Position numbers and translations under genes: made by a program. A DNA stretch of 64,000 bases from Saprospiraceae bacterium (GTDB lineage Bacteria > Bacteroidota > Bacteroidia > Chitinophagales > Saprospiraceae), in the NCBI GenBank assembly GCA_019638385.1, contig JAHBTW010000014.1, positions 62,001 to 126,000 on the forward strand, given 5' to 3'. Below are positions 51,038 to 58,979 of the stretch, piece by piece; position 1 is the stretch's first letter, and every line of letters starts with the position of its first letter. The notes under the pieces are model-generated. The model saw nothing but the letters and a program-made list of their open reading frames with translations. It was not told where the DNA came from and made no database searches.

Positions 51038-51405
51038 TAGATAGGAATGCAATTTCTGACTACCTTTCTGCCTCTCTCCCTCCATTAGGGCTTCAGTTTA
51101 TGGATACAGTAATTGATGAGGCGCCCAACCTTTCTGTTATTTCACAAATCGAATTGCTTTGCTGGAAGACAACAGATAGCATCGAGCAACAAATAAAAGA
51201 TTTCATAGCCGAGAGTAATGTGTTCTGGGTGAATGTAGATATCGTTGAATACTGCGTCAAAATCCGAAGAAACAAGAAGATAAAAACTCCTGATGCAATT
51301 ATTGCCGCGACGGCTTTATCATTAGGATTCTCCTTGATAACTGAAAACGAATCGGATTTTGCTCATATTCAAGGTTTAAAGATAATCAACCCGCATAAGA
51401 TTTGA
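51022..51405 (+). CDS. PIN-domain ribonuclease toxin (VapC-like)
   Basis: VapC toxins are Mg-dependent RNases that cut tRNA or rRNA. In this 127-residue protein the four PIN acidic residues can be placed as Asp7 (LIDRNAISDYL), Glu44 (SQIELLCW), Asp91 (KTPDAIIAATAL) and Asp112 (ITENESDFAHI). The usual D-T/S-N start reads D-R-N here, and the fourth site T-x-N-x-x-D-F reads T-E-N-E-S-D-F. The gene overlaps its antitoxin and is followed after 16 bp by the convergent tyrS stop. AT-rich composition suggests horizontal gain. Confidence 0.88.
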   Translation: MGQFLIDRNAISDYLSASLPPLGLQFMDTVIDEAPNLSVISQIELLCWKTTDSIEQQIKDFIAESNVFWVNVDIVEYCVKIRRNKKIKTPDAIIAATALSLGFSLITENESDFAHIQGLKIINPHKI

Positions 51406-51421
51406 TTTTTCTTTTACCAGA

Positions 51422-52696
51422 TCACACCCCCTCCACCATAAACTTATTCTTCTTTCCATTCTCTACCATCAGGTAGCGGCCATGCAAGAGAGAGGTGTGA
51501 CCGACGAGATGATCGTGCTGCGCAATTTTTTCTTTGTTGACCGATATGGCATTGCCCTGTATGGCGCGGCGCACATCGCTTTTGGAGTCGAGAATGTCGG
51601 TATGCTCTGCGAGTAACTCCGCAATGCCTACACCATTGGCGAGCAAATCGCGGGGGATTTGTTTGCAGGGAATTTCTTCCGCAACGGTTTGCAACTCGGC
51701 GGCGCTCATGGTCAGCAGATGATCCCGGTCGGCATTTTTGCCAAACAGCAGTTCCGACACTTTTTTCACCGATTCGTACGCCTCCTGCGAGTGGATGCGG
51801 ACGGTGAGTTCTTCGGCGAGCAGGCGCTTGAGTTCGTTGGGATTGGCGGCGTGCTCGCGTTCAGCAGCTTCCACCTCTTCCTGCGTGCGCAGGGTGAAGT
51901 AGCGCGTATATTTGCCGATGTTGTCGTCTTCGGCGTTGATCCAGAACTGGTAAAACCGGTATGGCGAGGTCATGGTCGGGTCGAGCCAGATATTGCCGCC
52001 GGCAGATTTTCCGAATTTCGTACCGTCTTTTTTGGTGAGCAGCGGCGCAGTGAGCGCATACGCCTTTTCGCCGAGATGGCGGCGGATGAACTCCGTGCCC
52101 GAGGTGATGTTGCCCCACTGATCGGAGCCGCCCATTTGCAACACGCAGCCGTGGTTTTTAAACAACACTTCAAAGTCATAGGCCTGCAACAACTGGTAGC
52201 TGAACTCCGTGAAAGAAATGCCGTCTTCGAGGCGGTTTTTCACAGCATCCTTTGCCAGCATATAGTTGACGGTGAGCGTTTTGCCCACATCCCGCAGGAA
52301 GTCCACCACGCTCATGCTGCGATAGAAATCCAGGTTATTGACCATTACTGCCTTATTGGGGCCGTGTTCAAAATCCATCAACTTTTTGAACTGCTCCACC
52401 TGATGCGCGAGATTCCCGTCCAACTCCTCTTCCGTTTTCAGCTCGCGCTCTGTGTCCCGGCCGGAGGGGTCGCCGATGCGCCCGGTAGCGCCGCCCATGA
52501 GCACGATGGGCTTGTGGCCGGAGCGCTGAAACAGCGTGAGCAACATGATGGGTACATAGTTGCCGATGGTAAGCGAAGGCGCAGTAGGATCAAAGCCGAT
52601 ATAGCCCGTCACAGGGCCGTTGTTGAGTAGTTCTTCCACACCCGGGGTAGCGTCTTGCAACAAGCCCCTCCATTTCAGTTCTTCCAGAAAATTCAT
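51422..52696 (-). CDS. tyrS: Tyrosyl-tRNA synthetase
   Basis: TyrRS joins tyrosine to tRNA-Tyr. The 424-residue protein has GYIGFDPTAPSLTIGNYVPI as class I HIGH-like region (ending LTIGN), the tyrosine-binding QLLQAYDFEVL and QMGGSDQWGNI, the KFGKS form of the KMSKS loop in KKDGTKFGKSAGGN, and a C-terminal S4 RNA-binding domain (SKSDVRRAIQGNAISVNKEKI). I use ATG 52696; the frame extends to 52720. It follows the deoxynucleoside kinase after 30 bp, probably in one transcript. Confidence 0.97.
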   Translation of the reverse strand: MNFLEELKWRGLLQDATPGVEELLNNGPVTGYIGFDPTAPSLTIGNYVPIMLLTLFQRSGHKPIVLMGGATGRIGDPSGRDTERELKTEEELDGNLAHQVEQFKKLMDFEHGPNKAVMVNNLDFYRSMSVVDFLRDVGKTLTVNYMLAKDAVKNRLEDGISFTEFSYQLLQAYDFEVLFKNHGCVLQMGGSDQWGNITSGTEFIRRHLGEKAYALTAPLLTKKDGTKFGKSAGGNIWLDPTMTSPYRFYQFWINAEDDNIGKYTRYFTLRTQEEVEAAEREHAANPNELKRLLAEELTVRIHSQEAYESVKKVSELLFGKNADRDHLLTMSAAELQTVAEEIPCKQIPRDLLANGVGIAELLAEHTDILDSKSDVRRAIQGNAISVNKEKIAQHDHLVGHTSLLHGRYLMVENGKKNKFMVEGV

Positions 52697-52726
52697 GTCT
52701 GTTTTAAGTTTAGGGGGCAAAAGTAA

Positions 52727-53374
52727 TCAGAACAGCCCGTGCAATTCTGCATTCACCATGTTTATTACTTTGCCGAGGTCTTCTACATTGCGGTCAAAAT
52801 CAATTTCATCGGCATTGATAATGAGGAGCTTGCCTTCATCGTAGCCCGAAATCCAGTTTTCGTAGCGTTCGTTGAGGCGTTTGAGATAGTCCAAACTCAT
52901 GTTGCCCTCATAGTCGCGGCCACGCGATTGTATGTGCGATACCAAGGTAGGAATGCCCGCCCGTAGGTAGATGAGCAGGTCGGGGGCCTGTACCTGCGAG
53001 GACATAGTGCGGAACAGATCGAAGTAATTGTTGAAGTCGCGGGAGGACATCAGGCCCATGTCGTGGAGGTTGGGCGCAAAGATGTAGGCGTCTTCAAAGA
53101 TGGTGCGATCCTGAATGACGGTGCGTTCGCCTTGCAGGATTTTGAGAATTTGCCGGTAACGGCTATTGAGGAAGTAAATCTGAAGATTGAACGACCAGCG
53201 GTGCATGTCGTTGTAAAAATCGCTCAGATAAGGGTTGTCCTCTGTGCTTTCGTAATGCACCTCCCAGCCGAACTGCCGGCCCAACTGTGTGCAAAGGGTG
53301 GTTTTGCCGGCGCCTATATTTCCGGCAATGGCGATGTACTTAACTTGGGAGTGTCCCGGTGTTTCAATTGACAT
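52727..53374 (-). CDS. Deoxynucleoside kinase
   Basis: This enzyme phosphorylates deoxynucleosides (deoxyadenosine/deoxyguanosine-type) for nucleotide salvage. The 215-residue protein shows the P-loop IAIAGNIGAGKTTL (14-27), the HYESTEDNPYLSDFYND substrate region, the DRTIFEDAYIFA helix containing the D-R-S/T motif and the lid-type arginines in IQSRGRDYEG. Nucleoside preference is inferred from the family and not visible. It is the first gene before tyrS. Confidence 0.93.
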   Translation of the reverse strand: MSIETPGHSQVKYIAIAGNIGAGKTTLCTQLGRQFGWEVHYESTEDNPYLSDFYNDMHRWSFNLQIYFLNSRYRQILKILQGERTVIQDRTIFEDAYIFAPNLHDMGLMSSRDFNNYFDLFRTMSSQVQAPDLLIYLRAGIPTLVSHIQSRGRDYEGNMSLDYLKRLNERYENWISGYDEGKLLIINADEIDFDRNVEDLGKVINMVNAELHGLF

Positions 53375-53484
53375 ATTTTCGGTTTGGATCGGGAATAAGG
53401 AAAAGCCTTATCTTGCGGGCGAAATTACAACCCTCCGACCGAAAAAGGAATTTGGACGGTGAAATATTGCCGCATATCTAATAG

Positions 53485-53781
53485 ATGACCATGCAGATAG
53501 AGGAAACTTTGATTTTTCGCCTCGAACAACTCGCCAAGCTGGAGTTGGACGCCGAAGAACGCGCCGGACTGATAAGTGATCTCAACCACATTTTAACTTT
53601 GGTGGAACAAATGAATCAGCTCGATACTTCGCAAGTAGAACCGCTCGCTCATATAAATGCCGGGCAAAACCGCTTGAGAGAAGATGCCGTGGGCAGCCAA
53701 ACCGCCCCCGAAGACGCACTGAGATCGGCGCCCGATAGCGACGGCCAATTTTTCAAAGTACCAAAAGTCATTGATCTTTAA
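53485..53781 (+). CDS. gatC: Aspartyl/glutamyl-tRNA(Asn/Gln) amidotransferase subunit C
   Basis: GatC is the small stabilising subunit of the GatCAB amidotransferase that makes Gln-tRNA-Gln or Asn-tRNA-Asn. The 98-residue protein has the family pattern LAKLELDAEERAGLISDLNHILTLVEQM, the SQVEPLAHI stretch and a C-terminal PLRED-type motif in NRLREDAV followed by GQFFKVPKVID. gatA and gatB are not in this window. ATG 53491 is an alternative start. The next gene starts 12 bp downstream. Confidence 0.95.
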   Translation: MTMQIEETLIFRLEQLAKLELDAEERAGLISDLNHILTLVEQMNQLDTSQVEPLAHINAGQNRLREDAVGSQTAPEDALRSAPDSDGQFFKVPKVIDL

Positions 53782-53793
53782 CACATTACCAAC

Positions 53794-54504
53794 ATGTCTT
53801 CTATCATTTCCGTCAAAGACCTGAAAAAGACCTACCTCATGGGTACTACGCTGGTCAACGCACTACAGTCCATCACCATTGATATTTCCAAAAATGAATA
53901 TGTGGCACTGATGGGGCCGTCCGGCTCCGGTAAGTCCACCCTCATGAACCTGCTCGGCTGCTTAGACACGCCTACTTCCGGCGAGTACTTTCTCAACGGC
54001 ATCAACGTGAGCACCATGGAGGACGGTGAATTGGCCGAAGTGCGCAATAAGGAGATCGGTTTTGTATTCCAAACCTTCAACCTGCTGCCCCGGCTTTCTG
54101 CATTGGAAAACGTGGCGCTTCCTTTAGTATATGCAGGGATGTCGAGAACCAAACGGACGGAACGGGCCGAGGAAGTACTCCACGCAGTGGGACTGAGCGA
54201 CCGCATGGATCACAAACCCAATGAGTTGTCGGGCGGTCAACGGCAACGGGTCGCCATCGCCAGAGCGCTCGTCAACAATCCTTCCATCATTCTCGCCGAC
54301 GAACCGACGGGTAACTTAGATACCAAAACTTCTATGGAGATTATGGGGATTTTGGAAAGCATTCACAACGCCGGCAACACCATTATCCTGGTTACACACG
54401 AAAACGATATTGCTCAACACGCCCACCGCATTGTGCGTCTGCGCGACGGCCTGGTGGAATCGGATGAACTGAACACAGAGATCGTTTCCCTTTCAGCCGT
54501 ATAA
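53794..54504 (+). CDS. MacB/LolD-type ABC transporter ATP-binding protein
   Basis: This 236-residue ATPase couples ATP binding to a MacB/FtsX-type permease. Walker A GPSGSGKST is at 41-49, the signature LSGGQRQRVAIARAL starts near 145, and Walker B ILADEPTGNLDT follows, with TLILVTHEND-type H-loop. The domain order and the D-loop NLDTKTSMEIM resemble MacB and LolD. A permease without its own ATPase is encoded at 43368-44693, about 9 kb away, so the two may be partners (inference). It sits downstream of gatC, probably in the same transcript. Confidence 0.93.
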   Translation: MSSIISVKDLKKTYLMGTTLVNALQSITIDISKNEYVALMGPSGSGKSTLMNLLGCLDTPTSGEYFLNGINVSTMEDGELAEVRNKEIGFVFQTFNLLPRLSALENVALPLVYAGMSRTKRTERAEEVLHAVGLSDRMDHKPNELSGGQRQRVAIARALVNNPSIILADEPTGNLDTKTSMEIMGILESIHNAGNTIILVTHENDIAQHAHRIVRLRDGLVESDELNTEIVSLSAV

Positions 54505-54516
54505 CGGGCGGCGGCG

Positions 54517-54870
54517 TCAGTGCCGTCCTTTCCTCCATGACGGATAGTGCTCTTGGATATACCTCGTATAATCTATCGCCATGCGGGCCACGGCATCGGT
54601 ATCAGTAGGATTGAGTATTTCCATGGATGCAGGCGGCGTATTGGAGAGATGCCGCGCTGTGCCGGAAAACTCCCAAACCCCCGTCAGCAAAGAGATGACG
54701 ACTAACAACCCCACGACCGAGGCGGCCAGCGCCAACATGCTGCGATTGATGCGCCCGACCGTTCCTTTTTGCCGATCGAGTTTGTTTCTCACCCGGTTCC
54801 AGGCATGGGCAGGGGGTTGGGGACGGTAATTTTCCGAAAGGTCGCGTATGTTATTCCAGTTATCTTCCAT
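54517..54870 (-). CDS. Putative anti-sigma factor or membrane regulator
   Basis: This 117-residue protein has one membrane helix (RSMLALAASVVGLLVVISLLTGVW, about 45-67), a cytoplasmic N-terminus (MEDNWNNIRDLSENYRPQPP) and a short periplasmic C-terminus. I recognise no conserved zinc motif of the classical anti-sigma domain. It starts 11 bp downstream of the sigma factor stop and is encoded in the same direction, so it is most likely the partner that controls that sigma factor. The assignment rests on position and topology. It converges on the ABC ATPase after 12 bp. Confidence 0.7.
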   Translation of the reverse strand: MEDNWNNIRDLSENYRPQPPAHAWNRVRNKLDRQKGTVGRINRSMLALAASVVGLLVVISLLTGVWEFSGTARHLSNTPPASMEILNPTDTDAVARMAIDYTRYIQEHYPSWRKGRH

Positions 54871-54881
54871 GATGAGTAATT

Positions 54882-55406
54882 TTAAAATCCAACTTTTTTG
54901 AGTGCTGTCTGCATGCGCTCTTTGGCCATTACGAGTTGCGATTTGGAGGTATTGATGCTGACGCCCAGCAAATCGGCGATTTCGCGGTGTTTATACCCCT
55001 CAATGACATAGAGGTTGAAAACCGTCCGATAGCCGTCGGGCAATTGGTCGAGTGCGTGCAGGATATCGTTCATGCTCAGCGTATCAACGACGGTGGTCTG
55101 CGTCGGCAAATCAAAATCGAGCAACGCTTCCATCGTTCCCATCCGGTTATTTTTTCGCAAAAACATAAGCGCCTCGTTTACTGCAATGCGCCGTATCCAG
55201 CCTTCAAAGCTGCCTTCGCCTTTGAAATCGGACAGCCGATTGAACACCTTAAACATGGTTTCCACCAAAACGTCCTCGGCGTCTTCCTCATTTTTGAGAT
55301 AACGCCGGCAAATACCCGCCACCAAAGGAGCGAACTGCTCATACAGGGCCTCTTGGGCTTTGCGGTCTTGTCGGATACAACCTTGTATGAGTTCCTGTTC
55401 GGTCAC
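54882..55406 (-). CDS. ECF-type RNA polymerase sigma factor
   Basis: The protein has region 2 (EALYEQFAPLVAGICRRYLKNEEDAEDVLVETMFKVFNRL, pattern only) and region 4 (LPDGYRTVFNLYVIEGYKHREIADLLGVSINTSKSQL), so it is an extracytoplasmic-function sigma factor. The open frame runs back to 55547, but that would overlap the divergent lysA promoter and its ATG. A GTG at 55406 gives 174 residues and the usual Bacteroidota N-terminus TEQELIQGCIRQDRKAQEAL, and I report this start. ATG 55529 remains possible. The putative anti-sigma gene follows after 11 bp. Confidence 0.85.
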   Translation of the reverse strand: MTEQELIQGCIRQDRKAQEALYEQFAPLVAGICRRYLKNEEDAEDVLVETMFKVFNRLSDFKGEGSFEGWIRRIAVNEALMFLRKNNRMGTMEALLDFDLPTQTTVVDTLSMNDILHALDQLPDGYRTVFNLYVIEGYKHREIADLLGVSINTSKSQLVMAKERMQTALKKVGF

Positions 55407-55496
55407 GTTGCTGCTGTTTTCCGCCGTAAAGATGCCGCTTTGGCGTTCTTTGGCGTATGTGTTTTTGTTGTAAAGAATAAAAACGCCAACTTTCAA

Positions 55497-55504
55497 TAAC
55501 TTTG
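55497..55504 (+). promoter_or_regulatory. Candidate lysA -7 element
   Basis: TAACTTTG fits TAnnTTTG and lies 26 bp before the lysA ATG. TTG words at 55465-55470 are farther upstream than usual. Confidence 0.4.
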
Positions 55505-55530
55505 CCGCCTTTATCGGACAAAATGCCATC

Positions 55531-56763
55531 ATGGAATTAACACACAATCACTATACCATTGCAGGAGCCGTTGACCCCTTAGAACTGGTACAAAAATACG
55601 GCTGCCCGCTGTACGTCTATGATACGGCCATCATGGAAAAGCAGTACCGGCGCATGACGGATGCAGTGAAAGTAAAAAGGCTGCGCATCAACTACGCCGC
55701 CAAAGCCCTGAGCAACATCAATATTCTGAAATTCTTTCAGCGGCTCGGCGCGGGATTGGACACGGTATCCATTCAGGAAGTGATGTTGGGCCTCAAGGCC
55801 GGTTTTGTACCGCGCGACATCACCTTCACCCCCAACTGCGTGGGCTTGGACGAACTGTTGGAAGCCGTTCGCCTCGGTGTGCGCATCAATATTGACAACA
55901 TCTCCATTCTGGAACAATTCGGCCAGGCGCGGCCCGATATACCCATTTGCATCCGCATCAACCCGCACATCATGGCGGGCGGCAACCTCAAAACCAGCGT
56001 GGGGCATATTGATTCCAAATTCGGCATTTCCATTCACATGATGCCTATGGTGCATCGCGTGGTAGAAGCTACCGGACTGCGCGTAGAGGGCATTCACATG
56101 CACACCGGCTCCGATATCCTCGACCCGGATGTGTTCGTGGCCGGCGCAGAAGTGTTGCTCAAATACGCAAGCGAGTTTCCCGATTTGGACTATGTGGACT
56201 TCGGCAGCGGCTTCAAAGTGTCGTATATGCCGGGCGATATAGAAACCGACATGGAGGAACTGGGCGAAAAAATGACGGCGCGATTCAACGAATTTTGTCG
56301 GGAATATGGTCGCGATCTGGAACTGGTGTTCGAGCCGGGCAAGTTTTTAGTGAGTGCCGCCGGGTTCTTTTTTGTGAAGGTGAACGTCATAAAATATACT
56401 ACTTCTACGGTATTTGCCGGCGTGGATTCCGGCTTGAACCACCTTCTTCGGCCTATGTTTTACAATGCGCACCACCACATCACCAACGTATCCAACCCGG
56501 AAGGCAAGCCGCGTTTTTACGCTATAGTAGGCTATATTTGCGAAACGGATACTTTCGGCGTCAATCGCCGCATTCCCGAAATTCGCGAGGGCGATATTCT
56601 TTGTATTCACAACGCCGGCGCTTACGGTCATGTAATGTCCTCCAACTACAACTCCCGCTACCGCCCGGCAGAAGTGATGATACACGCGGGCAAAGACTAC
56701 CTCATTCGCCGGGAGGAAACGATGGAGGATATTTTGAGGAATCAGGTAGAGGTTGATTTATGA
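55531..56763 (+). CDS. lysA: Diaminopimelate decarboxylase
   Basis: LysA makes lysine from meso-diaminopimelate using PLP. The 410-residue protein has the PLP lysine at Lys58 (INYAAKALSN), the substrate/PLP loop HMHTGSDI near 189, the glycine-rich phosphate site DFGSGFKVSY near 226 and the second-subunit cysteine in GYICETDTFGVNR. GDILCIHNAGAYGHVMSSNYN is typical of the C-terminal barrel. fumC begins 23 bp downstream, so the two are probably co-transcribed. Confidence 0.95.
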   Translation: MELTHNHYTIAGAVDPLELVQKYGCPLYVYDTAIMEKQYRRMTDAVKVKRLRINYAAKALSNINILKFFQRLGAGLDTVSIQEVMLGLKAGFVPRDITFTPNCVGLDELLEAVRLGVRINIDNISILEQFGQARPDIPICIRINPHIMAGGNLKTSVGHIDSKFGISIHMMPMVHRVVEATGLRVEGIHMHTGSDILDPDVFVAGAEVLLKYASEFPDLDYVDFGSGFKVSYMPGDIETDMEELGEKMTARFNEFCREYGRDLELVFEPGKFLVSAAGFFFVKVNVIKYTTSTVFAGVDSGLNHLLRPMFYNAHHHITNVSNPEGKPRFYAIVGYICETDTFGVNRRIPEIREGDILCIHNAGAYGHVMSSNYNSRYRPAEVMIHAGKDYLIRREETMEDILRNQVEVDL

Positions 56764-56786
56764 TTGTTATCAATTAAATTCAAACC

Positions 56787-58187
56787 ATGTCATACAGAAT
56801 CGAACACGACACGATGGGCGAAGTAAAAGTACCCGCCGACAAGTACTGGGGCGCTCAAACGGAGCGTTCCCGCAACAATTTTCGCATCGGGCCGGAAGGC
56901 AGTATGCCCCGCGAAATCATTCATGCTTTTGCGTATTTGAAAAAAGCTGCCGCCTTTGCCAACCATGATCTCGGCGTGCTCAGCGTGGAGAAACGCGATC
57001 TCATCGGCCGGGTGTGCGAGGAGATTTTGGAAGGAAAACTCGACGACCAGTTTCCGCTCGTGATATGGCAAACCGGTTCCGGTACGCAGAGCAATATGAA
57101 TGCGAACGAGGTGATCGCCTACCGCGCGCACGTACTTTCCGGCGGCCGACTCAGCGATGAAAAAAAGATATTACACCCCAACGACGATGTAAATAAGAGC
57201 CAGTCTTCCAACGACACGTTCCCGACGGCCATGCACATCGCAGCCTACAAACTGACGGCCGAAGTGACCCTTCCCGACATGGAGCTGCTGCGCCAAACCC
57301 TCGCCGCCAAAGCCGAGGCATTCCGCGATATTGTAAAAACCGGTCGCACCCACTTCATGGACGCCACTCCGCTTACGCTCGGGCAGGAGTTTTCGGGCTA
57401 TGTACAGCAAATTACCAACTCCATGCGCGCCCTGCGCAATGCGCTGGAAATGGTGAAAGAACTTGCGCTCGGCGGTACGGCAGTAGGCACCGGTCTCAAT
57501 ACGCCGCAAGGCTACGACACGCTGGTGGCCCAATACATCGCAACATTTACCGGGCTGCCTTTCGTGACGGCGCCCAATAAGTTTGAAGCCCTCGCTGCGC
57601 ATGATGCGATGGTGGAACTCTCCGGCGCACTGAAGCGCTCGGCAGTTTCTTTGATGAAAATTGCCAACGACGTTCGAATGCTCAGTTCCGGTCCGCGCTG
57701 CGGCATCGGCGAACTCATTATCCCCGACAACGAGCCGGGATCGTCCATCATGCCCGGCAAAGTAAATCCTACACAACCCGAAGCCCTCACCATGGTGTGT
57801 GCACAGGTGATCGGCAATGATATGGCCGTGAGCATCGGGGGCGCTTCGGGGCACTTTGAGTTGAATGTATTCAAACCGGTCATCGCCTCCAACGTGCTCC
57901 AATCGGCGCGCCTGCTCGGCGATGCCTGCCGCTCATTCAACTATCACTGCGCCATCGGCATAGAACCGAACAGGAGCGCCATTCAACGGCATTTGGAAAA
58001 CTCCCTCATGCTCGTAACCGCGCTCAATCCGCACATCGGCTACGAAAAAGCTGCCGCCATTGCCAAAAAAGCCCACAAAGAGGACAAAACGCTCAAGGAA
58101 GCTGCCGTAGAATCGGGTTACCTTACTGCAGAACAATTCGACGCCTGGGTACGGCCGGAGGATATGACGGGTGGATTGAAGGCATAG
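56787..58187 (+). CDS. fumC: Class II fumarate hydratase
   Basis: FumC interconverts fumarate and L-malate in the TCA cycle. The 466-residue protein is standard length. It has SSNDTFPTAMHIAA, the GRTHFMDATPLTLGQEFSGY segment and the signature GSSIMPGKVNPTQPEA at 318-333, whose serine (Ser319/Ser320) is catalytic. The closing sequence EDKTLKEAAVESGYLTAEQFD is typical. The stop codon TAG forms part of a family-B repeat that begins right there. Confidence 0.97.
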   Translation: MSYRIEHDTMGEVKVPADKYWGAQTERSRNNFRIGPEGSMPREIIHAFAYLKKAAAFANHDLGVLSVEKRDLIGRVCEEILEGKLDDQFPLVIWQTGSGTQSNMNANEVIAYRAHVLSGGRLSDEKKILHPNDDVNKSQSSNDTFPTAMHIAAYKLTAEVTLPDMELLRQTLAAKAEAFRDIVKTGRTHFMDATPLTLGQEFSGYVQQITNSMRALRNALEMVKELALGGTAVGTGLNTPQGYDTLVAQYIATFTGLPFVTAPNKFEALAAHDAMVELSGALKRSAVSLMKIANDVRMLSSGPRCGIGELIIPDNEPGSSIMPGKVNPTQPEALTMVCAQVIGNDMAVSIGGASGHFELNVFKPVIASNVLQSARLLGDACRSFNYHCAIGIEPNRSAIQRHLENSLMLVTALNPHIGYEKAAAIAKKAHKEDKTLKEAAVESGYLTAEQFDAWVRPEDMTGGLKA

Positions 58188-58318
58188 AGCATAGGGCATA
58201 GGGCATAGAGCATAGAGAGAGCAGAGAGTGAGCGGTGGAAGGTCGGCGGTAGGCAGTAGGCGGACTCCCCTATGCTCTCTGCTCTATGCACTATGCAGAC
58301 GCCCTATGCTCCATGCCC
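58182..58318. repeat. Family-B modular repeat with inverted arms (copy B5)
   Basis: Words GCATAGAGCATAGGGCATAG at the left and CTATGCTCTCTGCTCTATGC at the right are complementary, so the 137-bp gap between fumC and the methyltransferase can fold. GGCGGTAGGCAGTAGGC in its middle matches the inverted block of copy B4. No gene is seen here. Confidence 0.65.
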
Positions 58319-58331
58319 AAAAAACGCAACC

Positions 58332-58979
58332 ATGAGTAAACACGACGAACGCGCCATCCTTCGCTATTGCGAAACGCACACCACGCCCGTGAGCGAGGCG
58401 CTTGCCGCATTGGATCGGGAAACGCATTTGCAAACGCTTTCTCCTCAAATGCTGTCGGGGCCGCTACAGGGTCGTTTGTTGCAAATGCTTTGTGAGATGA
58501 TCCGGCCCGTGCAGGTATTGGAAATCGGAACCTTTACGGGATACAGCGCGATATGTCTGGCACAAGGCATGGGCGACGGCGGCATGCTGCACACCATTGA
58601 AGTGAACCCGGAGCTGGAGCACATCATCACCAGGTACATAGCACTGGCGGGTATGCAGGAGCGCATCCGGCTCCACATCGGCGATGCTTATGAGATTCTT
58701 CCCACCTTGCCCGGCCCCTTTGATTTGGTGTGGATTGACGCCGGAAAACAGGATTACAATTACTACTACGATCTGGTTTTTGACAAGGTGTCGCCGGGCG
58801 GTTATATACTGGCCGACAACGTATTGTGGAGCGGAAAGGTAGTAGCTAACGACCGGGATGCCGACACTCTCGCCCTGCACCGGTTCAACCAGAAAGTGCA
58901 GGCCGATCCCCGTGTAGAGAACATCCTTTTGCCCATCCGCGACGGCATTCTCATCGCCCGGAAACTGCCGCAGCCATGA
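58332..58979 (+). CDS. SAM-dependent O-methyltransferase
   Basis: The 215-residue protein belongs to the catechol/caffeoyl-CoA-type O-methyltransferases (methyltransferase family 3). It shows motif I VLEIGTFTGYSAICLAQG, the metal-site segment DLVWIDAGKQDYNYYYD and the ADNVLWSGKV strand that follows. Its substrate is unknown. I use ATG 58332; the open frame runs through the repeat to 58272. The next gene overlaps its stop by 4 bp. Confidence 0.92.
   Translation: MSKHDERAILRYCETHTTPVSEALAALDRETHLQTLSPQMLSGPLQGRLLQMLCEMIRPVQVLEIGTFTGYSAICLAQGMGDGGMLHTIEVNPELEHIITRYIALAGMQERIRLHIGDAYEILPTLPGPFDLVWIDAGKQDYNYYYDLVFDKVSPGGYILADNVLWSGKVVANDRDADTLALHRFNQKVQADPRVENILLPIRDGILIARKLPQP

Noticed and set aside
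51659..52630. Plus-strand open frame (323 residues) opposite tyrS
   Set aside because: Antisense shadow; TyrRS motifs are intact on the minus strand.
4102..58318. Possible CRISPR arrays in the repeat-rich gaps
   Set aside because: Units are short, contiguous and variable, without regular spacers of constant length, and no cas genes are nearby.
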